NCBI GenBank assembly: GCA_012295275.1
Contig: CM022672.1
Coordinates: forward strand, 10,923,904 to 10,987,903
Length of the DNA: 64,000 nt
Origin: Chrysomallon squamiferum
Lineage: Eukaryota; Mollusca; Gastropoda; Neomphalida; Peltospiridae
Direction of reading: 5' to 3'
Positions 32,741 to 45,428 of the stretch are shown here, piece after piece. Made by a program: the position numbers and the translations under genes. How positions within the stretch are numbered: position 1 is the first letter of the stretch; every line of letters begins with the position of its first letter. The notes below the pieces were generated by a model. That model had not been told where the DNA came from, did no database searches, and worked only from the letters and a program-made list of their open reading frames with translations.

Positions 32741-35700
32741 GTAATAGTAATCATAATAATAGAAGCAGTATTAATAGTAATAACTACAGAAATAATAACA
32801 GCTATCATATATTGTATCAGTAATAATAATAAAAATCTAAAAAAATATATTTTTATTTCAAATAAATTAAAGAAGTGTTTCTTGAATTTAAAGTCCTTTA
32901 AAGTAATCGAAAATCTGAAATTTACATTTTTAAAATAACAAAAATTTGCTGAGGGCTGTGTAATTTCTACAACGTATCCAATACTTGACAAGTTTTTTCA
33001 GTAGGAAATAAAATGACATTTTCAAACAGAAAAACAGAACCCACTTTTACCATCTTTGTTCAGAATATACTTTTTAATTTCCCTTTCAAAATGTTTCACC
33101 AAATTTGACCAGTGTTTAAACATTTTTATAACTTAAATAATAATACAATAATAATAATTTATTTGGACCATTTTGCTTTTATATACAAATATTTTCATCT
33201 ATGTGATGGTTTGAAAAACATGAAAGAAACTAACATTTTATTGGTCAAAGGTAGAATGGATACAAGATTGTTATTTGTTTTTTTTAAACAGAATATATAT
33301 ATATTTTTTTTATCACTATCAATTAAATAATAATTAAAATGAAAATTGTAATAAATAAATAATATAAAAATAAAGAACAGAGTGTAGTTTGTAGACATCA
33401 AGTTTGGTTATATGTTGTTTTTTGTTTTGTTACTGGATTCCAAATTGCAATGAAATGATGAAGATTCTTCATACAAATTAAAAATATGACTTCTACTTTT
33501 TCAAAAGCACTTTTAAATAGCGTTTTTCTTGGGAGTTTGGGTTATTGCGACTAAGTGTCAAGGCCCACAATATAGCAAGGTCAAAGTCAATTTGGGGTTT
33601 GTTTACACTTTTCGTTTTGCTAGCCTACCTAATAGGCACGCTTATAGTTATAGTTACATTGCTTCATTGTGCCGAGTAAAACTGCGCAATATATATTGTG
33701 AGCGAACATTAATAAGAAGTAAAATATTCGTATTAGAAGAATGAAACTGTCAATACATTATCTTATTCGGAGGTTTAAAAGACAGGAGGGAAATGTCGCG
33801 CTCTGGTCATTTATTGTGTTTGGTGGGTGAAGGCCAAAAATTGCACATGGCAATGTTTAGAAACAAAGAGTGAGGCAGTCCACAAGCAAAAGAGCCCAAA
33901 CAACGACAACCTACTGTTTTCAATACTTACTGAAAATGTGCTATACCATCAAACGTTCAATCATTTAATAAAAGAAACCAACGCCCTGATACAGTTCAGA
34001 TAAAGACAAGATTAGTCTGTCATTTGGATCGACCCCCTCCGGCCATGACCTTGAACCGATTTTCGTCCTTCACAGACCCATAAAGAAATAACAAAAGAAG
34101 TAGATGAAACAGACAGTGATTAGGGATTAGGGATATAGTCATGATTGTAACATATTACCAATTTTCAAGATCTAACATGGCGTATCCACTTTGCAGACAA
34201 TGACGACAACAAAATATGTATTAATAAGGTGCCTGGGATTCGGTAAAAATCGTATTTTTTTTACGACATTTGCCGAAGTTATTAAAAACTAACAGTGATT
34301 GACTATATTCCTGCCTGATATACGAATTTTATCAATAAATTTAAAAAAGGTATTGGCGATTTTTCTCTCTCTTTCTCAGCAAACAAACAAATAATACTTT
34401 TAAAAATTAAAAATAATAATAAATATAAAATGAAGTAAAATAATAATTAAAAACTTTGTTAACGACCTCATTAATAATAATAATAGTCAACAAGACCATA
34501 AATCCCAGTAAAATTCATTAATCGTTTCATAATTAAGATTTTCTAATTGTCTTATTCGTAATTTGAAGGATATTGACGCTGTCTTTGTCTATTAAATATA
34601 CAAATAATATACTTATTCATAGAAAGTTGTTTATAATGTTGAAAGTACATAGTATATAGAAACCTCAATGTTAGACCCAAATATTTCTTTAAAGGCACTC
34701 CAAGGCAATTCAAATTATTCGATTATTTATTTATTTATTTATTTATTTATATATTATAATTATTTTTAATGGAATTGTAGTTTTAAAGTTTATTTCCATT
34801 CTGCGCTATTTATATCGATTACAATTAATATATTTGTCAATTAAAAACTGATTTCTCGAAAGCAAGGAATGGAAAAATTGGCATACTGAATCTTTTTGTG
34901 AATTCATTTAAATGTATATAATTATTTGCTCAAGAATTTTATTACGTAAACAGTAACAGAAAATCTTCATCTAATATTAAAGGTAAAGTAAAAGAATTGC
35001 TGTTTAGATAGTAACATCATACATAATTCACGAAGAGTGCCAGAGATAGCCGAATGCTTACGATAATTTTGACCGAAATCAAACGTGTCTTTCTTTTAAA
35101 TTTCACAGGTCCCAGAAACTTGCATCACATTCGCAAATTCCAACACGTTTAATCACTGAATCATTTTTTGATTGTTGTGTTTGCAAAAGACTGACTCGTA
35201 AATCTTATTATTTTGCCAGCAATGTATTATTTTGAAATTGAAGATCATAAGATGCTTCAAAAATAAAAAAATAAAAAACTCCAGCCACTAATTATGCAAG
35301 GTCTATTTCCGCATTCCTTCCAAAAATAACGAAAGAACCGCCATGCCCATTAATGTCACGTTCGCTTGTTTCATGTTTATTTATTATTTATGATATCTTG
35401 TTTTATTTCTTGAAATTTAGTATGATTTCCTTCCCCATGAAATGCTACTTATAATATTTTCTATTCCGAACGTTGTTTTCGGAGATAACCTATTAGTACT
35501 GAAAGTTAATTTAAGGCAGCAGTAGTTCGGCACGGTGTGAAACCAGACGAAGTGGTCACGAATGAAAAGTCAGCTGCGGTCCTGTACGCAATTATTTCGT
35601 TATTTATTTGTTTGAGCATGAATTCTTCAGACATAAATAACTATAATATATATTCCGAAAATGTGAAAATAATATATTTTAAAGAATTTTTACATCGGGA

Positions 35701-36360
35701 ATGCATTACATTTTCGGGTTCCTTATAACTTTATAAGTTACATATTTTGAGCTGACTGACATGTATCGAACTGACCATGGTCATAACTATACTGAGGCCA
35801 ATGAGGCAAATACCTCATGTAGAAATTGATGATTTTTATTTTCATTTATTTTTTATTATTATTTTTTTTTATGCAATGATTTTATTTTAAAAATAAAAAA
35901 TATAAATCTCTGTTCCGATAAAAACGATATCCACTGAATGAATTTGTTTATATATATATATATATATATATACGGTTACCGTTTGAAGTCTACACTCCTC
36001 AAAACTACAGTGTTTTTGTTTCATTTCAAAAAGAGTTAGCTACGGCTGTAATGACTGTCAGCAGTACTTGGTTTGATAATGGATCTCTGCCATTTCTGTA
36101 GTTTAACATTAATAAAACAACTATATAATAACTATATATTTTTTCTTTTAAAGAAATAATAGAACACAAAATAGAAGTAAAAATGCAAAATTAAATTTAG
36201 TCACTGTTATGGCAAAACAAATTATTTTAACTAAAAAAAATCTCAAAACATTAGCATTTAATATATAAATTATTTAAGTACATCTAAGACTGTTGCAGCA
36301 AGATGAAATGTTCAAAATGGATCCTTGTGGTAAATTCAAATATAACAAATGAAATGCATA

Positions 36361-36414
<54 letters not shown>
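36361..36414. repeat. (ATT)n microsatellite
   Basis: About 18 uninterrupted units in the intergenic region. Confidence 0.96.
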
Positions 36415-36415
<1 letters not shown>

Positions 36416-38273
36416 TTGAATGTTATATTTTTCTCTGACTTTGTACTCAGTTTACGATTGTTTATAATAGTTTTTAAAAAGTATGATACTAAAGAGAGAG
36501 AGAGATAAAATAAAGTGATTCCTGAAGACAGTTACAGATTTCCTATTTAAAGGGTAATGAAAATGTCTCGAATGCATGCTAAAGGAGCTGATAAATATTA
36601 TAATTTTAAAATTCGATTTCTTCGATTAAAATTACGAATTTTATTAAAAGTTATTTTTAAAGGTTATGAATTTCATCTTGAAAAACTCTATCGATAACCA
36701 GACTCAGTCTGAGACGTCAAAAACCACAAAAAAAAAACAACAAAAACCTTCACACTCATCTTGTGTTGACTTTTTCATTTCTGTAGTATTTAATGTTAGG
36801 AAATAATAATAATAATAATAATAATAAAATAATAATAATAAAATGCACGAGAAAACGAAATTATAAATTGAATAAGTTTTCAACAGTAATTATTTTTATT
36901 ATTATGCTCTTTTCTGGAGGATCTGTTTGTTTCATTAAATTGATCTTTATTAGTATATTTTTAAACTTGTTAAAACTTTTTAAAAATTTTAATTTTATTT
37001 TTCACATGGTGGCCATCTTCAATAAATCACAACAGAAATGCTAATGAACTGTGTTGATTTTGATAAATTTTTAATTATTTATTTTTAAATTTGTTATTTA
37101 TTTCATATATGAAGAAGACTATACTTCACAATGCAGTCATTGTCTACATGCATCCTTCAGTCAAAGTTTATTTTATTGACATGCCATGCACACATTTGTG
37201 CTTTAATGTAAACACACATGCACACACCCAACATCCACACATGCAGACATGCATTTTAACTGATTGTGAATATAGTAATTTATATAAATATTTATATTTT
37301 GTGTTCTCTGTTTCTGAAAATGTGAGAATATATTTTGTAGCTCACGAATAACTAACTAAATACTTTACTGGTGTAAGTAAAATAACTAATGTATATGTGC
37401 ATCTAATAACTGTTGCTTTCATGTTCTACCCCAGTAAAAAAATAATATTAAAAAGCCACTATTCCCCAGCACCCCCCCAAACATAAGAAAGAAAAAAAAA
37501 GTTCAGTAAAACCCCATGAATATTCTACAAAATATATTGCTGGTTTTTATAACAAATTTCCAAGAAGACTTTTTATTTCTTTATTCCCTGAGGCAACACA
37601 CAAGATATTTTGAATGACTACCTGAAATGCAGTTATCTGTCAGGAATTATCTTTTCATAATTAATTATTAGCATTGCCTGGTTCCATTAAAAAAAATAGT
37701 AATTATTAGGATTGGTTTGTTAAGAATAAGAAGAGTAACACTGGATGTACACAAAATGTGTTATGATAATAAGATGCAAATAAAATATACTTTTATGCTG
37801 ATTTTATGCAGCTGATTGAAATCAATAAAAGTTATTTTATTTTTAAAAATAACCAATTTAACCAGGCTTTTTTCTTGTGTACATTTAAAAGTACACTGTT
37901 ACAAATTTAAAATCAGTTTGAAAACTGTAAAAACATGAATTTAGCTATTTATAATTATGTTCATCTGGGTGTAATTTTTTAATAAATAAATATTTTTTTC
38001 CAACAGGAATTGCATCAATGTACAGTCTTTCATCACCTTTGGATTTTTCTTTACTTTTCTTTTCTGCCAGTCAAAGTTTCATCAGATTTTTGATGATACC
38101 CAAACATTTATTTACCACACCTTAATTTTTTTTCTTTTCCATCAACATCTTTTTTTTTTCTTTTTACTGAACACCAAAATATCTATCCTCCATGCTGGAA
38201 CTGATCTTTCATTTTCCTCTTTTATAGGAAAAGCACCAGTAATGCGTCTCTCTGCAAAATGGAGAATTGTCTC

Positions 38274-41200
38274 TCAGATGCAGTCCAGCATTTCTGTTTC
38301 CATGTCATTGATACCTTCTTCAGCTGTTATGTCCAGTTCTATTTCATCATCCGATTTGCTCTCTATATCATCTAATGTCTTCTCATTTTCTGGAGTTTGA
38401 TAATGACCTATACAAAGATAATTCTTTCATATTAAAATGAGGACCATAACCATTATATAGAAGAAATACAGTAAACTGTTTTGCAAAACAATACTTTGTA
38501 ACTGTATTTCTTTTCTTGTTATGTTTCACTATTAATTAAGACAGATCAGATTGAAAGATACCCAAATACAACTGTAACTTTGTAAAATGTTATTAGACTA
38601 TTAATATTTCAGTAAATGTATATTTTAAAGTATACTCTCAACTAAAACTGTTTATCTTAGTGCTATAAAAAAAAAATAGAAATCATAATTTTAAAACTTT
38701 ATTGGTATTTATAATGTTTAATTTTAGGAGTTGCTTTTCTTGAAAATATATTACAGTATTGTTAAATATATTGTTTACTTGATAAAACATATCCACTTGT
38801 AGATGAGTTCTTTTTACACAATTTGTCAATGCATTCGGCTAAAATCTGTCGACATTTGTAGTTTGTATCCTTTGAACACCAGCCATCTTTCTCAGTACAA
38901 ACAGTTTCCTGAGAAAAAAACAAACAATTTAAATTATTTTTTAACACTGAAAAGTATAAAATTATATATATCCAGCATAAAAATAATAAATGAATGAAAC
39001 AGAACACTTTGTCACCTGTGTAAATGAAGTAGTAAGAAAAATTTGACAAAAGAAAACCAATTTGAAACTCTTTGTTTGATGATGAAGTTTTACAATATTA
39101 TTACAAATGAGCTAATCCTTATCAAACACATAAATGTTTTTTAAAGAAATATTTTGTATGATAAAGTAGTAAAATGAAAAATTGAAAAAAGCTTTTTGAT
39201 TTTATTGTTTCTGCATGGAATAAATGTTAGTATTACCTAACTTGAATTTTCAAACATGAATCTTTAACACAATTCATTTCATCTTCTTCAAAGCATTTAA
39301 CATGATTAGATATAGATAAATAAACCTTATACAGATTTTACCATCACAATAATCTAATTTAAAAAAAAGGAAGAAAAGATGATAATAATAATAACAAACA
39401 CAAATAAAAACCTAATAATAAATAATTAACAAACAGTATTGAATAATTATAATACTTCTAACAATAGAAATAAATATAATTTTATTTTTACCTGTCCTTC
39501 ATTTTCTGCAACAATTTTCTCAATATTTGGTTCACGTATGTCACACAGCTGATAGAACATCTGACGGTACGGAGGCATGATGTTAGGATCAAATATATAG
39601 ACACTATCCTGAAACACAGGACATTATTATATCAATGTTTATATATATCAATGTTCTGTATGCATCAGACAGACAGCCATGCAAGTTTTTGTAGTTCATC
39701 AACATTTTTAGCTACTATTCCTAGACAACAAATCATGAATGGCTAAATAAATAAAAATATTTGAGAAAAAACTATTGTCAGTGTGTGTGTATGTATAATT
39801 TCTTATAGATAAAATGAGAAGGAATAAAATTACGAAAGCCTGAACTTATACATATGGTAAATATAAACAAAATAATATTTTTTTCTTTTAAATAATTACA
39901 AAAATATAATAGAAAATTAACAGTGTTAATCTTTTGAAAAAGAACAACATGTAATTTTTTATAATTTATATTTAGATAAATCTTTATATAAACAGACTTT
40001 AAAAATCTCTATAGGAAAACATATTAGCTATTATAATAAATAGATTTTTTATCCTTTATAATGTTGAATAATATAATAAAATATTAGTTCCTTTTCTGAG
40101 AAAAATTGTGAAAAAAATTATATATTTTAAAAACACAGTAATGAAAATAATAACGTGTACCAAATTAAATATTTATTGGGTTTTTTTTCTTAATTTTATT
40201 AAAAAAAAAAGAGAAAAAAGAAGAAAGAACCATCCAAATGTTGTAGACAATCATGTGATGACTATAAAGTATACCTTGTATTCTTTCTCGAGATCTTGTT
40301 TGTGTTGCAGTGTAGGAATCTGTGGAGCTGAAGGCCTGTATCTTGTTGTTGTCATAGGTGTTGGATGAGAGAACACTGCACGTTTACCTTTTATAGGCAA
40401 AGGATCACATCCACCTCCTGATGAAAATTAAAAAAAAAAATTAAATATAATAATATTCCGTGGACTGATTTTTAATATTATTTATTTATGTATTTATTTA
40501 TTTATTTATTTTTTTTTTTTTTGGCTTATATTTTCCAGAATAAAATACCAAAGATTTTTACAAATTTAAAGTTTTAAAATGTGTTAAGTGACCATTCATC
40601 TTTTTTATTTAATGTTAAACTAAAATATCCTTCGTTTTTTTAATGTTATTTATAAAAAAAAAAAAAAAAAAAATAAATCACCTGTTATAAGCATAATCAT
40701 TATAATGTTTTTAATGTAACTATTTTCACTCACTTTGACGGATACGGAAGTCTAACAGCTGATATTTCTTGGCTGAAGGATCCTTCCGAGGGTCGTATCC
40801 CAGTCGGACCCACATTGCCCTCCACGGTCCTGTTGTCATGTAGTAGGCAAGCAGAGGCAGGACAAACTTGAGGCGTGACTGCAGCTTGGTGCTGAGGTGA
40901 CATCGAAGAGCATTCTTTGACCAGACAGGCCTTTCATCAAACAACTGAAACAGAATAAATGACAGACCCACAAATAAACGGACAGCTTTGTTAACACCTT
41001 ATTAACAGTCTTAAAACCAACTGAATATTGGGTGTAAAAAAATAATATTACTGTATAACACACACACACACACACACAGATTGGTCATTTAATTGTACTT
41101 TATACTTTGAGGTGTAATCAAAGATAATAGTTAATTTAAAAAGAAAAGAAGAAAAAGGATATATGTACAGATGTCTGTGATTTTCTCTTAATGAACATTG

Positions 41201-44200
41201 TATCAGACATTTCTAAGTACTTTCCTGTGTAAACAAATATAAAAAAATACCTTTATCTTAACAATACACGTCAATAAAAACTATTTATGAATGTGCATAG
41301 TGTCTCTAAATAACATTTTAAGAGTGTTCCCACCCTTCTGACAGTGTCCAGCAAGTCTGTGTTCTTGTTAAAACGACCCATGAGAAACTCCTCAGCTCCA
41401 GGTTTTGGTGCTGTTGGTGTTGGATCATCGTAACTCACAAATATTGTATAAATAGATCTTCTGTGACGAGCAACTGAAATGTAACAAGTTCATTTCAACA
41501 TCGAAATAATATTGCTTATCTACATCAGGATAGTTTGTGCAGTCAAATTATTATTATTTTTAATAAAAGTGAGAAAAAAAAAAGGAAAGAGATTATTATT
41601 ATTATATATATATGATAACTATTTATAATTATGGTATTTTATGTTAACATGTTACATACAAAAATTCACTCAAAAACATCAAGATATGATATATATCTAT
41701 AATTACAGTCAATTACTAAATGTTGACAAATATTTCATTTCTTATCTTCTGTGCATTTACAATTTTAAAAGTGCTGTCCTTAAATATCATTACAACATCA
41801 AAAATATATCTGATATTTAAAATACTGTACAAATCTGTAACAAGAAGCTTTATAAAATGAATGAAAATTTCAAGGACAAAAAAGCATAGAACAACTTTAA
41901 GAGTATTATTTTACCTATGCCAAGCTGATTGTCAGGCATACACAACTCCTGCTCTGTTTTCTTCAAGGTGTACCCTCGATCAGGTCGAAAGTCATATTCA
42001 CCAGGAATGTCCATTCTTGAAAAAATAAGAGGAGTAAGAAAAAGAGGAGTATCCCTTTTTAAGAATTCTTCTTTTCTGACAAATGATGTCAGCATTAATT
42101 TATCCAACAGACTTTCATAAGATCCATTTTCTTTTTTTGTCATTGGGAGATACTGAAAGTCAGCCATAGCTAGAACAAAATAAAATTTTAAGGATAATAA
42201 TATGAAATATATTGGATATATACATATACACATATACATAATAATTAGTCCTAATTTTCTATGATTAGTAGCCCTTCACAAAACTGTCAGATTATAATAA
42301 TAGTTATTGCAAATGAAGACAAAATAACTTTAAAATTTAATAAAATTACAGAACTAGCAAAAATGAATTTGAAGTTAACAAAAAGGTGGAAATATTTTAT
42401 TTAACACTGCAACTATTGAATTATGAAATGAAAGTGTAAATACATGTAACTGATTATAAATTTCTAAAAATAAGTTACATATATAAAAAAATATATATAT
42501 ATATGCATACACACACACACACACACAAAATGTATATAAAATATTGCAGTTATAAATATTATACTTATTGAATGACTATATATTTTTATTATTATTATTT
42601 GTTTAGTTTGACATTACTAAATAATTTCTGTGTAACAAACCTTGAAATCTGTAGGTTGTATCAATGACACCTAGAATTTCAATGCTGTATTCATAGCAAT
42701 CAGTCCTCGGCTGACGACCTGGTAAACATTTGCGTCTTCTTTTCACCTTCATCAGTAAGTTTGTTGTTGCACAGCGATCTCCATAAGCAGGTTTACAGTA
42801 TGGATCATCTGGTCGATATCTCATTTCCAGACGCTTAGTTTCCTGGTTGTATGTCTTTTAGTTCAAAATAAATAATTAACAAATCTGATAATCATACAAA
42901 ATCATTTTAAAAAATAACAACAACAAAAAAAAAAAAAAAAAATAGCAAATTATGTGGTATTTTATTGTTACATAAAGATTATAGAAAATAAATACGGCTG
43001 TGATTAAAAACAATATTTAAGGTAATTAAATAAAACCAGGGTTAACTAGATTAATTGTGATGTTTCTTAATAGTAAACATATGTTCATGAAATTTTTTGT
43101 AATAACAGCATCTAGAAACCACACTATAGCACACAATTCACTATTTTTGAAATATTAATTAATATTAATCTAAAAATATATAATTTTTCTTGCCAATTTT
43201 ATTTATTTATTATTATTGTTTTTAAGATGTTGATATTTGAATTATCTTCAAAACCACTGAACCTCAGAAGTCTATTATCTCACTAGTCAATACATTTATA
43301 AGCAAATATTATTTTGCAACTAAAGAACTTATACATTTTCTTCCTCAGCAGTGATTCTGCCAGAAATACTTTTTTGGGTATGGTGCTATGGAAATAAAAA
43401 AACCAAACTTCTTTTTCTGTCAATTAATGTTTGCTGACCAAACTAATTCCTCACGTTGTTAGTTCGTAATCAACAGCATCATCGTCATTTGGTTCCCCCT
43501 GACCTGGATTCCAGTAGGCAACAAGACATGGTCCCACACCTTTCCTTTTCAATTTCTCCAGTCTACCATTATACATTGTTTTCTCTTTTACATTTCATTC
43601 ATGTGGAAAAGGTCTTGACCTACCACCTTGCCATTCAAAATATCTTGGAAATCCATCTTTGCACTGACATGTAAATAAGGGAAATTTATGTCAACTTATA
43701 CTTCAGAGCTTTTCAGTTGTGTCTCAGGTTTTTTTTTGTCCTTTGTTTCTTTCTTTGCCAGTTTCAAAGCCTGCTTACAAGAACTTAGATATTTCTTTTC
43801 TCAAATCCACACATTTCTTTATATTGTACTGTCTCTGCTTTCTTTCTCATGACATGGCCATTTTCAGCACACAGTTATGCCTCTCTTCATCTAACTCATT
43901 TGTTTTTTGGAGCTGTCAACTACGATGACATACAGCAAATGTTATATGTTCCAAAAGTTTCGAGCCATTTGTACAAATTTGGTCAAATGTTTCATTTCCT
44001 TCAGTGAACTTGTTGCTATTTCTGTCAACATGACTGACAAATGTGGAATATACAAATATAGTTATTCTTCTTCTGCTTTATTTTTACCGTAATAGTACTA
44101 ATACTTTAATAGCTTAAACACTGAATCGGTGAATGTAGCTAAACTGTTAATTTAAACAATTCTTTTTCCATAAATGTTTTCTAACTAATCATCTAATGGT

Positions 44201-44461
44201 TATTAAATGCATAAATGAGACAATGACAAGCCATGTAATTATCTGTGTATAACGTCATTTATCTTGGATAATTTATACCTTGGTAATTTCTTTAGTTCCT
44301 CCGAGTGAGGAAAGGGCTCGATCAAGATTTTTAACCACTGCTGGATGTTCTACGCAAACAAGTCTTCGTTTTCCATTGAAAGGAATTAAAGATCCATTTA
44401 CTTTCTGGAAATTATCTTCCGCTCCATGCAACTGCTGAAATGTATCCCCAACGCTAGCCAT
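38274..44461 (-). CDS. GTF3C5: General transcription factor 3C polypeptide 5 (TFIIIC subunit)
   Basis: Nine exons in transcript order: 44461-44279, 42854-42641, 42169-41915, 41473-41334, 40944-40734, 40417-40275, 39608-39492, 38908-38779, 38407-38274 (508 residues, stop TGA). All junction phases close. It matches the human TFIIIC63 layout: an N-terminal barrel region (LVCVEHPAVVKNLDRALSSL, LEMRYRPDDPYCKPAYGD), a central winged-helix-like DNA-binding region (FDERPVWSKNALRCHL, LPLLAYYMTTGPWRAMWVRL, GYDPRKDPSAKKYQLLDFRI) and an acidic C-terminus (SKSDDEIELDITAEE). TFIIIC recognises A and B boxes of tRNA-type genes and recruits TFIIIB for Pol III in the nucleus; in yeast the counterpart is Tfc1 (tau95). 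The ATG at 44461 follows a short promoter-like stretch. Length is close to the human protein (about 519). Confidence 0.95.
43330..44090. other. C/T-rich anonymous segment in GTF3C5 intron 1
   Basis: Its composition differs from the rest of the intron (richer in C on the + strand, in G on the - strand). On the minus strand a frame of about 44 codons (KEKTMYNGRLEKLKRKGVG onward) is open but matches no family I recognise. It is probably an old insertion or pseudogene scrap. Confidence 0.25.
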
Positions 44462-44620
44462 ATTTAAATATTATAAAATTAGTCAAACGTAAAGATAATA
44501 CGAATACAAGACATATTTAAATTATTAAATTCATTTTAAAATACGCATTATCTCCCCCTGTTTCCGGTACATTGCAGCTTAACTGAAACTCGTTTGGATC
44601 AGTATAAAATTTATATTTTA
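44462..44620 (-). promoter_or_regulatory. Candidate GTF3C5 promoter with ETS-like site
   Basis: Immediately upstream of the GTF3C5 ATG. The minus strand carries ACCGGAAAC at about 44569-44561, an ETS/GABP-like core common near housekeeping starts. No TATA box at a fixed spacing was recognised. The assignment rests on position and this motif only. Confidence 0.35.
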
Positions 44621-44949
44621 TTTGTTCTATAAATTTAATGTATTTTTGTTATATTATTATTATTATTATTATTTTTTTTTTAATTTATTGTCACCTTTTA
44701 CATTAAGAGGCAATAATTTAATATTATTCAGTGATGTTTTTATTCTTTAGAGTTTAGTTTAATGTTATAGCTGTGTAAGGACGGCATAGCTATTAGTATT
44801 ACAGTCACAGAACAACATTAATTAAAAATAACTGAATCCCTTTTAATCATACATTATAATTATAAACACTACAAGCCTTAAAAATAAGTACTACAATACA
44901 CAATCATCGTGACAATGTATGTACATGCTTAAACTATATAGAAAACAAA

Positions 44950-45378
44950 ACAAAAAGGCAACAGAGTTATTCTCCTTTATTATTGCTGCATCTGTGTACA
45001 AGCAGTTTGTATCACAGCTCTGAATTCAAGTAATCAAGAAAATGGAAATAATTTACTATGTACATCCAAACCTGATACTCAGGGATGTGCAGGATGGCAA
45101 AATGACAATCTGGTGTAACATAAAAGAGACTTTCTAATTTATCTTTTGCTTATTTGAACTGTAATGCATTTAAAGTTATAAATTAATCCTTTTTTTATTT
45201 TTATTTATTTATTTATTTTTATTATTATTTAATTTATTTATTTAAAGAAAAATAAAAAAAACAAACAAAACAAAGTGCACATATGAGACAATTCCTCAGA
45301 AAAACTACAATGCCTACTATGGCACATCCCTGAAGTCTGCCAATATTTGTTAATAATCATTGCATAGGAATACTGAGG

Positions 45379-45428
<50 letters not shown>

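Larger units (their letters stand above)
32056..38273. other. Upstream region of Hr39-like gene and 3' flank of GTF3C5
   Basis: No coding sequence was supported. On the minus strand, a strong donor (GTAAGT at 33930-33925) after a less AT-rich stretch at 33931-34120 is a candidate 5' non-coding exon for the nuclear receptor. Minus-strand AATAAA at 38112-38107, about 160 bases after the GTF3C5 stop, is a candidate poly(A) signal for that gene. An (ATT)n tract occupies 36361-36414, and a tRNA-like A-box fragment lies near 32690-32740. Confidence 0.5.

Noticed and set aside
43456-44092. Three plus-strand ORFs of 61-72 codons in GTF3C5 intron 1
   Set aside because: No domain, no start context and no splice partners; they reflect the C/T-rich composition of that block.
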